Virus record (IMG/VR): IMGVR_UViG_3300020478_000046 | Span: 1 to 28,184 of that record | Length of the DNA stretch: 28,184 nucleotides | DNA from: a virus | Strand: one strand, 5' to 3' | Part shown: piece by piece, positions 17,417 to 22,519 of the stretch | Numbering within the stretch: the first letter of the stretch is position 1 | How the letters are laid out: each line of letters opens with the position of its first letter | Made by a program: the position numbers and the translations under genes | Notes under the pieces: generated by a model | The model's database searches: none | What the model saw: only the letters and a program-made list of their open reading frames with translations | Told to the model about the DNA's origin: nothing

Positions 17417-18019
17417 TCATCCTGTTCTTTCAATATTAAAAGAAAAAGTAATTCTATAACCATCATGCTTTTCCTTAGCTTTTGGAACTAAGTGTTGAGC
17501 GTCTGGTGTGAATAATAATAGATCACCTTCTTCAATATTAAAAGCACCTTTAGAATTATTCTGAAAGTAATGATGTTGTGGAGTTAATCCTATATTAGAA
17601 ATATGAGATGAATAAGTCTCATCACGAGATACGAATAAGACTGGGTGATCTTTATCACTTATCTGTAAATAATAGATTCCACATAAAACAACTGGACCGC
17701 CTAAATGATTATGATACTCCTGATACATGTCCCATGTATGTACATTAAACCAAGAGACAAATTGATAATCAAAAGGAGGATAATTAAACTCATCCAACCA
17801 AGAATGTATATGAGGAATCAAATCTCTATGGATAATACCCATATCTGTCTGTCCACTTTCTTGCCATGTATTGCAGAGATCTGCCCAATGAGCTTTTTGA
17901 TTTGGATTATCTTTAAATTGTTCAATAAGTCTAGGAATATAAGTATCTTTATGTGCTTGATAATTCTCTAACTTATGTTTATAAATTACGTTAGGAAATA
18001 GGGTGATTATTTCTGCCAT
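17417..18019 (-). CDS. 2OG-Fe(II) oxygenase, TIGR02466-like
   Basis: A 200-aa oxygenase-like protein of a type common in cyanophages. Visible: FPNVIYKHKLENY at the N-terminus, then EYHNHLGG with H103 and H105 as the likely iron-binding segment, CGIYYLQ (113-119), EEGDLLLFTPDAQHLVP with H176 as the distal iron histidine, and YRITFSFN with R189 as the 2-oxoglutarate-binding arginine. The order of these blocks follows the TIGR02466 family of putative 2OG-Fe(II) oxygenases. The substrate is unknown. It differs clearly from the oxygenase at 25247-25807, so it is not a recent duplicate. It stands alone between two non-coding stretches, after a terminator and before the capsid gene, so it probably has its own promoter, which I could not locate. 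Confidence 0.85.
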   Translation of the reverse strand: MAEIITLFPNVIYKHKLENYQAHKDTYIPRLIEQFKDNPNQKAHWADLCNTWQESGQTDMGIIHRDLIPHIHSWLDEFNYPPFDYQFVSWFNVHTWDMYQEYHNHLGGPVVLCGIYYLQISDKDHPVLFVSRDETYSSHISNIGLTPQHHYFQNNSKGAFNIEEGDLLLFTPDAQHLVPKAKEKHDGYRITFSFNIERTG

Positions 18020-18040
18020 AAAAAAAAGATAATTGATTTG

Positions 18041-18100
18041 GAGAAGAGCTTTGACGTGTCTCTTCTCTCATATGGTATAGAACGTGTGACCATTCTATAC
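18041..18100 (-). other. Two tandem perfect inverted repeats in the leader of the 2OG oxygenase gene
   Basis: Two hairpins follow the terminator. The first pairs GTATAGAA with TTCTATAC (18093-18100 and 18075-18082), with a 10-base loop. The second pairs GAGAAGAG with CTCTTCTC (18060-18067 and 18041-18048), with an 11-base loop. Neither has a T-run directly after it, so they do not look like terminators. They may be RNA processing or stabilising hairpins, protein-binding sites or promoter-associated elements. The oxygenase gene starts about 20 bases further on, after an A/T-rich stretch. I see no gene in 18020-18103. Confidence 0.6.
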
Positions 18101-18103
18101 AAC

Positions 18104-18136
18104 AAAAAAGGACAAGGAGTCCGAAGACCCCTGCCC
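18104..18136 (-). terminator. Rho-independent terminator, UUCG loop
   Basis: On the minus strand GGGCAGGGGTC, a TTCG loop and GACTCCTTGTCC form a long G/C-rich stem (one G-T pair near the loop, another near the base and one bulged T). A run of six T follows (18109-18104). It lies 15 bases after the 17-codon peptide and closes the transcript that carries halogenase, hli, psbA and the peptide. The C(UUCG)G loop is the same as in the terminator behind the capsid gene. Confidence 0.9.
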
Positions 18137-18151
18137 ATAATGAATTAATTT

Positions 18152-18205
18152 TCACTTAACAAATTTTGTGTAAGCAATGCCACGATATACGTAAGTTACT
18201 TGCAT
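18152..18205 (-). CDS. 17-codon peptide with DUF4278-like YRG motif
   Basis: An extremely short ORF, MQVTYVYRGIAYTKFVK followed by TGA. GGAG (18215-18212) lies six bases upstream of the ATG, an excellent ribosome-binding site. The Y-x-YRG-x-x-Y core is the hallmark of DUF4278 peptides in cyanobacteria and cyanophages. It sits directly behind the candidate glutamine-sensing RNA, which is the arrangement after which Downstream-peptide RNAs were named. A second in-frame ATG four codons upstream (18217) would place the GGAG inside the ORF, so the downstream ATG is preferred. The function of these peptides is unknown to me; it is likely produced or withheld according to glutamine level. Confidence 0.65.
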   Translation of the reverse strand: MQVTYVYRGIAYTKFVK

Positions 18206-18219
18206 AGTAATCTCCATAT

Positions 18220-18276
18220 ACCACAACCCCGTTCCATGCTGTGGTGTTCATGCGTCCCGTTAAGGATGAACGGACG
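18220..18276 (-). ncRNA. Downstream-peptide RNA (glutamine riboswitch class), candidate
   Basis: On the minus strand the RNA carries CGTTCATCC (18272-18264), a GGGACGCATGAA stretch (18258-18247) and GGAACGGGG (18235-18227). CGTTC (18272-18268) can pair with GAACG (18234-18230) to close the element, as in the P1 helix of glnA/Downstream-peptide RNAs. A competing hairpin, CGTCCGTT (18276-18269) with AACGGGACG (18261-18253), uses the same CGTT, so the two folds exclude each other. ACCACA (18245-18240) can also pair with TGTGGT (18225-18220) just upstream of a ribosome-binding site. The motif class is known in cyanobacteria and marine phages, binds glutamine, and by definition precedes ORFs for short peptides, as here. 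The match was made from memory of the consensus. Confidence 0.72.
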
Positions 18277-18282
18277 TGCTTG

Positions 18283-18411
18283 CTATTCTCCTGTAAGAGC
18301 TTCCTCTAGTGATTCGTACTCTTTTTCTTCAGTTTTGTTTTCAGGTTTAGCTTCTGGTTCAGGTGAATAGCTAGTAACAAAAGCTTTAAGTTTTGATGAT
18401 TGATGTGCCAT
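18283..18411 (-). CDS. 42-aa acidic peptide downstream of psbA
   Basis: A short ORF read directly: the ATG at 18411 overlaps the psbA TAA (TAATG), and the stop is TAG at 18285-18283. The product starts [20 protein letters not shown] and is then dominated by Glu and Lys, ending ESLEEALTGE. It has no membrane segment or cysteine. Tight coupling to psbA supports translation, but there is no motif to suggest a function. The predicted riboswitch-like RNA begins within about ten bases of its stop, so the ORF separates the psbA unit from that RNA. Confidence 0.6.
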   Translation of the reverse strand: MAHQSSKLKAFVTSYSPEPEAKPENKTEEKEYESLEEALTGE

Positions 18412-19472
18412 TATCCTAATGTGGGTGCTGAGATTGTTTCTCCAGCTAAGTCTAGCGGAAAGTTGTGAGCATTACGCTCGTGCATAACTTCAAAGCCTAG
18501 GTTTTGTCTATTGACTATGTCAGCCCATGTAGGGATAACTTTTCCATTAGCATCAACAACGGACTGGTTAAAGTTGAAACCGTTGAGGTTGAAAGCCATT
18601 GTACAGACTCCCATAGAGGTGAGCCATATGCCAACGACGGGCCAAGAAGCGAGAAAAAAATGTAAACTGCGACTATTATTAAAACTTGCATATTGAAAAA
18701 TAAGTCTACCAAAGTATCCATGTGCAGCTACTATATTATAAGTTTCGTTTTCCTGACCAAACTTATATCCGTAGTTCTGTGAGACCTCCTCCGTAGTCTC
18801 CCGTAGGATTGAGGATGTAACAAGGCTTCCGTGCATAGCAGCAAACAAAGCACCACCAAAAACGCCCGCAACTCCGAGCATATGAAAGGGGTGCATAAGG
18901 ATGTTGTGCTCCGCTTGGAAGACAAACATAAAGTTGAATGTTCCACTAATTCCTAAAGGCATACCATCAGAGAATGATCCCTGTCCAAAAGGGTAGACAA
19001 GAAATACTGCTGCGGCTGCTGACAATGGAGCTGTGTATGCCACAAATATCCACGGTCTCATTCCGAGCCTGTATGAAAGTTCCCATTGTCTACCAGCGTA
19101 TGCCGCTACTCCTATTAAGAAGTGGAAGACAATGAGTTGATACGGTCCGCCGTTATAAAGCCACTCGTCCAAAGTGCCAGCTTCCCAGATCGGGTAAAAG
19201 TGTAATCCGATTGCATTAGAGCTCGGAACCACAGCTCCTGATATTATGTTGTTCCCATATAATAAGGAGCCGGAAACAGGCTCACGTATGCCATCTATAT
19301 CTACAGGCGGTGCTGCGATGAAGGCAAGTATAAAGCAAGTGGTGGCAGTTAATAGACAAGGAATCATTAACACACCGAACCAGCCTACGTATAGGCGATT
19401 CTGTGTGCTAGTGACCCACTCACAAAAACTGTCCCAATTGCTGGTTGGTTTAGTAAGTTGTATGGTTGCCAT
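18411..19472 (-). CDS. psbA: Photosystem II reaction centre protein D1
   Basis: A 353-aa complete D1 protein, the fast-turnover subunit of photosystem II, carried to keep electron transport running during infection. Functional residues are intact (numbered here, one less than plant D1): Y160 (redox TyrZ), D169, E188, H189, the chlorophyll ligand H197, iron/quinone ligands H214 and H271, S263, and the Mn-cluster ligands H331, E332, D341 and the mature carboxyl terminus A343. The C-terminal extension cleaved by CtpA is only [10 protein letters not shown] (10 residues), shorter than usual in picocyanobacteria. No intron is present. The gene lies 4 bases after the secreted protein gene, with no promoter of its own visible, and its stop overlaps the next ATG. 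By eye it is richer in G and C than the neighbouring small genes, consistent with acquisition from a host. Confidence 0.98.
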   Translation of the reverse strand: MATIQLTKPTSNWDSFCEWVTSTQNRLYVGWFGVLMIPCLLTATTCFILAFIAAPPVDIDGIREPVSGSLLYGNNIISGAVVPSSNAIGLHFYPIWEAGTLDEWLYNGGPYQLIVFHFLIGVAAYAGRQWELSYRLGMRPWIFVAYTAPLSAAAAVFLVYPFGQGSFSDGMPLGISGTFNFMFVFQAEHNILMHPFHMLGVAGVFGGALFAAMHGSLVTSSILRETTEEVSQNYGYKFGQENETYNIVAAHGYFGRLIFQYASFNNSRSLHFFLASWPVVGIWLTSMGVCTMAFNLNGFNFNQSVVDANGKVIPTWADIVNRQNLGFEVMHERNAHNFPLDLAGETISAPTLG

Positions 19473-19476
19473 TTAA

Positions 19477-19833
19477 TTAGAAAGTAAATTTAGTTCCTAA
19501 CTTAGTACCCCATTTATTGTCAGATCCTTCTACTTGTGCGAAGTTGAATTCACCATAGATACCTAACTTATCTGTTACAGGTAGTTTAGCTCCTGTCTTA
19601 CCAGACCAATTAGTATCAGAGTCTCCGCCATCAGCAGACTTAAGAGTCTTACCACCTTGGATGTACCAAGATAGATCTTTAGCTTTGCCTTCAAAACCTA
19701 AGTGTAGGTCTGTGGATGTTGATGTATAATCTGATCCAGTAAAGCTAGATTTAGTTTCTACATTAACATAAGGACCAGCTAAAACTGGAGCTGATAATGT
19801 AGTTAAAGCTGCGAGTAATAAAATTTTCTTCAT
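19477..19833 (-). CDS. Secreted beta-rich protein with signal peptide (porin-like fragment)
   Basis: A 118-aa protein starting at the ATG that overlaps the hli stop (TAATG), not at the longer upstream ATG in the same frame. Residues 1-19 (MKKILLLAALTTLSAPVLA) form a classical Sec signal peptide with an AxA-like cleavage site before GPYVNVE. The mature part alternates polar and hydrophobic residues in short strands (DLHLGFEG, LSWYIQGG, LGIYGEFNFAQ, WGTKLGTKFTF) and ends in phenylalanine, as outer-membrane beta strands do. It is too short for a full porin. A small periplasmic or outer-membrane barrel protein is the best reading. I recall similar proteins beside hli and psbA in other cyanophages; the role is unknown. 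Confidence 0.8.
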   Translation of the reverse strand: MKKILLLAALTTLSAPVLAGPYVNVETKSSFTGSDYTSTSTDLHLGFEGKAKDLSWYIQGGKTLKSADGGDSDTNWSGKTGAKLPVTDKLGIYGEFNFAQVEGSDNKWGTKLGTKFTF

Positions 19834-20045
19834 TAAAATACACCGGGAATAATTTGTCCTGTTGTTGCGTAGGCTCCTACAGCTGCTACGAATCCGAGCA
19901 TTGCTGCCCATCCATTAAATCTTTCTGCTTCTGGTGACATGAGTTTTCTTTGTGGTAATAATTGTACAGGGGGTTCGTTTGGAAAAATATTTTGCTTACC
20001 GTATTCGGTAGTAATCATTATTAGTTCGTGTTGGGTAGTGTACAT
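19833..20045 (-). CDS. hli: High-light-inducible protein (Hli, single-helix LHC-like)
   Basis: A 70-aa protein with the Hli chlorophyll-binding helix: E41-R-F-N44-G-W-A-A-M49-L-G-F in AERFNGWAAMLGFVAAVG, followed by the phage-type ending TTGQIIPGVF. Hli proteins sit in the thylakoid membrane, bind chlorophyll and carotenoid, and protect photosystem II and newly made D1 from excess light. It is two genes upstream of phage psbA, so both are probably made together. The open frame continues upstream of the ATG as SADPNRIVLGY without any usable start codon, reaching a TAG (see findings). M10 (20018) is an alternative start. The stop overlaps the next ATG (TAATG). Confidence 0.95.
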   Translation of the reverse strand: MYTTQHELIMITTEYGKQNIFPNEPPVQLLPQRKLMSPEAERFNGWAAMLGFVAAVGAYATTGQIIPGVF

Positions 20046-20079
20046 GTAGCCGAGGACGATGCGATTCGGGTCGGCACTA

Positions 20080-21168
20080 TTACTCTACTCCATTCTTCCA
20101 ATTTTCAAAATTCCAATGTTCCCATTGTCCATATTCTTCATCCAATTTTCCATTTGCGACATCGTAAAATCCCTGATCTGGATTAAATGGAAGTGACTTT
20201 GCATACTCCCAGAATGGTGTATCATATTTAGATCCAAATTGATAATGCCAAAGAATAAAATTCTGTATCTTTACCATTTCATTCTTTATATTTTGATTAC
20301 ATATATTAAATGGAATGTTTTTAAATATCCCATCCCAAGCATACCTGCATAGCCTATGATATAAACAGAGTGCTGTCGCTTCAAGTGGTTCGATAAATCC
20401 GTACATGTTTCCTTGCAAGATTGTTCTATCTCCTACAATAAAATTCTTTGCTACATAGCTATTGAAATACAGCTCATCATCTACACTATCTAATTCAAAT
20501 CTATCTAAGAAATCTTTAGAAGCCTCTTCTTTTGTTGTAATTACTTGGTTATATAAGTACCCATAAGATACACTGTCTTGATTGGGAATTACAAACGTCC
20601 ATCCATTAGGTGTAGCAACACTTCTAGTATAAATTAAATCAGGATCTCTGTATCTTTTTTTCGATAACAATACTGAATTAAGTGGATTAATTAATTGTTC
20701 ATAATTATCCAGATTCCTACTATTCCTACCTCGGCAATCAAATATTATAGGTGAATCAATTTCTTTTTCTGGGTTTGTAATAACTTTTTCTGATACTTTA
20801 AACAGGCCAGAAGTCAGAACAACTTCAGATAATTTCTTAGGAACAAAATGTATTCCCATATCATTCCACTTAAATGGGTGAAAGATTTTATCTTGCTTCT
20901 TACCCCAGCCTTCATAAAGTATTCCACTCTTAAAAGTTGCACCTATTGAGTTGTTATACCAATTTATATTTAATGCGTCAGCAATTAATTCAGAGGGAGG
21001 GAGGTTAGTACCTTGACCTACTTTCTCGATAGGATAATGTTTTGGACTATGATATATTTCTATCTCAAATTTATCTAAGTAACCAGACTGTTTAAGATGA
21101 TAGTAATAATGTAATGCAGTTAGACATCCTGCATTACCAGCACCTATGATAGCAATTTTATAAATCAC
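20080..21168 (-). CDS. Flavin-dependent (tryptophan) halogenase-like protein, compact
   Basis: A 362-aa FAD-dependent protein of the tryptophan halogenase family. Seen: the Rossmann dinucleotide motif GAGNAG (9-14), the second flavin segment VGQGTNLP (50-57), and K80 in ATFKSGILYEGW, which aligns with the catalytic lysine of PrnA-type enzymes (GAFK...I.F.NW). Also present are DCRG (144-147) and the IEPLEATALCLYHRL segment (259-273), with E263 where PrnA has its catalytic glutamate. The halogenase signature WxWxIP reads W190-T-F-V-I-P195, so the second Trp is Phe. The family is usually about 500-540 aa, so this version lacks much of the substrate-binding region. It could halogenate an indole-type compound or be a diverged flavin oxygenase. 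It opens the auxiliary cassette between scaffold and capsid. Confidence 0.82.
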   Translation of the reverse strand: MIYKIAIIGAGNAGCLTALHYYYHLKQSGYLDKFEIEIYHSPKHYPIEKVGQGTNLPPSELIADALNINWYNNSIGATFKSGILYEGWGKKQDKIFHPFKWNDMGIHFVPKKLSEVVLTSGLFKVSEKVITNPEKEIDSPIIFDCRGRNSRNLDNYEQLINPLNSVLLSKKRYRDPDLIYTRSVATPNGWTFVIPNQDSVSYGYLYNQVITTKEEASKDFLDRFELDSVDDELYFNSYVAKNFIVGDRTILQGNMYGFIEPLEATALCLYHRLCRYAWDGIFKNIPFNICNQNIKNEMVKIQNFILWHYQFGSKYDTPFWEYAKSLPFNPDQGFYDVANGKLDEEYGQWEHWNFENWKNGVE

Positions 21169-21171
21169 TGA

Positions 21172-21360
21172 TTACTTTTTCTTCTTCTTTTTCTTATCTT
21201 TATCTTTATTATGTTCCCTGATCATTCTTTCGTAATTCTCTCGATACCACTTAGGCATATCTTTCAACCCAAAGTTATCATGAGTGTTTACACCTTCTAA
21301 GTTTCCTTCATTGAAAGCGTCGATGTCTTTTGCACCATTAGATGCGTTTGATTGTCCCAT
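21172..21360 (-). CDS. 62-aa hypothetical protein with polylysine tail
   Basis: Function not recognised. It starts MGQSNASNGAKDIDAFN, is mildly acidic through its middle, carries PKWYRENYERMIREH as a probable helix, and ends in DKDKKKKKKK. The extreme charge switch to a basic C-terminal tail resembles small nucleic-acid- or membrane-binding phage proteins. It sits 5 bases after the 63-aa gene and 3 bases before the halogenase-like gene, so it belongs to the same transcript. The homopolymeric A-rich tract that encodes the tail could also be a slippage-prone site. Confidence 0.65.
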   Translation of the reverse strand: MGQSNASNGAKDIDAFNEGNLEGVNTHDNFGLKDMPKWYRENYERMIREHNKDKDKKKKKKK

Positions 21361-21365
21361 TGTAA

Positions 21366-21557
21366 TTATGCAATGTTAACGTCGTTGTTTTTTCTCTTTC
21401 TCATTTTCTCTAGTTTTGCCCGAGGTAGCATGAGAGATCTTATTACTGCATCTTGTTCCTTTGTTGTTTCAGTCTTACCTAAGTCAGTATTTGTAACATC
21501 ACTTCGTCCTCTACCTTGATAATAGGTATCTCCCGGACTTGATATGCGACTTCCCAT
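21366..21557 (-). CDS. 63-aa hypothetical protein, probably virion-associated
   Basis: Function not recognised. The N-terminal half is hydrophilic and Gly/Ser/Thr-rich (MGSRISSPGDTYYQGRGRSD). The C-terminal half is a basic helix (LMLPRAKLEKMRKRKNNDV). Translation start is well supported: GGAG lies about ten bases upstream of the ATG, and the ATG overlaps the stop of the 26-aa gene (TAATG). The place in the head-gene cluster, right after the scaffold, suggests a small structural or assembly role. No membrane segment or enzyme motif is seen. Confidence 0.7.
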   Translation of the reverse strand: MGSRISSPGDTYYQGRGRSDVTNTDLGKTETTKEQDAVIRSLMLPRAKLEKMRKRKNNDVNIA

Positions 21558-21637
21558 TACTTTTTAGCTCCTTTTTTAACTAATTTTTTTGGTGGTCTTC
21601 CTACTTTAGTTCCGTAGGTTCCTTTTCCTTGTGGCAT
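21557..21637 (-). CDS. 26-aa basic micro-protein (GKGTYG...GRPPKK motif)
   Basis: A very short ORF read directly from the sequence: ATG at 21637, then PQGKGTYGTKVGRPPKK and a Lys-rich end, with a TAA stop at 21559-21557. The GKGTYG.xVGRPPKK motif recurs, as far as I recall, in small proteins near the capsid genes of cyanophages, including cyanomyoviruses, so it is unlikely to be random. The stop overlaps the ATG of the next gene in a TAATG junction, and a GGAG ribosome-binding site for that next gene lies inside this ORF. The peptide is highly basic with no acidic residue, suggesting binding to DNA, RNA or an acidic virion surface (inference). The gap after the scaffold stop is 3 bases. Confidence 0.7.
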   Translation of the reverse strand: MPQGKGTYGTKVGRPPKKLVKKGAKK

Positions 21638-21640
21638 AAT

Positions 21641-22516
21641 TTAAAAATCTACGTCTGATCGTTCTAGTTTTTCGATGACATCTTGCCTGTAAGCAGGGTC
21701 TCTATCATACCTTCGGTCATTCATTGCTTGGACAAGCTCTGCCTGACTACGGAAGACATCCTTAGTCTGAGGTGCACTTTTGCCTGTAACCATTCTACCT
21801 TCTACTCCATTTGCTTGGTCATACTGTGCTTTTAATCCAGCAGCTGCAAGTTTGATAGCTTGTATGCTACCAGAATTAACTACTTCATCAAAAGCATCTG
21901 TTTGTGATTGGTCAAGATTAGTCTTAGCCCAGTTAACAACATTTGAATAAGCCTGATCTCCGCCTACTGATTGTTTGATCTCATTGATTTGAGCGTCAGA
22001 TATATCTTCAACTGATCCACTGCTATAACCTGACTCGGATGCTCTACCAGCAAAGTAAGATCTAACAGCAGCTTCTGAGAAACCAGCATTTGTTAATGTG
22101 CCAACCATTTCATCTGTTACTTCACCACCGCTTTCGTGGAACTGAGAACTGATAGCCCATGGATCTACACCAGCGGCTTTAAGTTTTTCAGTTACAGCTT
22201 CTCCGTATGTTTCTGTAACAGTATCATAGTTTACAGAGCCATCTTCAAGATAGTTATTATCTGGTGTAGACTCAGTGTCCTCTGACTTTTCTTCTGCTGC
22301 TTCTGTGTTATCTTTATTACCTAGTTTACCTTGTAATTCAATATAAGCTTTTTCTAATTCTTGAGCGTCTTTATATTTACCAGCTAACAGTTGCTCCTGT
22401 TGTTCAACCATCTTCTCGCCGACGGCAAGGGAATCTTGCTCGTCAGCGGTAAGGTTGTCACTAACAGTTTCTGTTGGCGTAGTATCGTTTATAGTATAAG
22501 TGTTTGTTTCTGCCAT
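21641..22516 (-). CDS. Capsid assembly (scaffold) protein, T7 gp9-like
   Basis: A 291-aa, strongly acidic, helical protein with low-complexity Glu/Asp/Thr segments, as usual for internal scaffolds that shape the procapsid and then leave. A recognisable segment is LLAGKYKDAQELEKAYIELQ (about residues 43-62), which recurs in scaffold proteins of cyanophages and other T7-like phages. The C-terminus is basic to mixed (MNDRRYDRDPAYRQDVIEKL), consistent with the shell-binding end of a scaffold. It follows the portal directly. Unlike in T7, the capsid gene does not come next: about 4.4 kb of auxiliary genes lie in between. Confidence 0.92.
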   Translation of the reverse strand: MAETNTYTINDTTPTETVSDNLTADEQDSLAVGEKMVEQQEQLLAGKYKDAQELEKAYIELQGKLGNKDNTEAAEEKSEDTESTPDNNYLEDGSVNYDTVTETYGEAVTEKLKAAGVDPWAISSQFHESGGEVTDEMVGTLTNAGFSEAAVRSYFAGRASESGYSSGSVEDISDAQINEIKQSVGGDQAYSNVVNWAKTNLDQSQTDAFDEVVNSGSIQAIKLAAAGLKAQYDQANGVEGRMVTGKSAPQTKDVFRSQAELVQAMNDRRYDRDPAYRQDVIEKLERSDVDF

Positions 22517-22519
22517 TTA

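Noticed and set aside
18250-18311. Plus-strand 19-codon ORF across the RNA motif (MRPVKDERTC...)
   Set aside because: It has no ribosome-binding site, runs antisense to the structured RNA and the acidic peptide gene, and no motif supports it.
19477-19911. A longer 144-codon version of the secreted protein gene
   Set aside because: The extra 26 N-terminal residues overlap hli in another frame and hide the signal peptide. The ATG at 19833 in the TAATG junction gives a clean Sec signal at residue 1.
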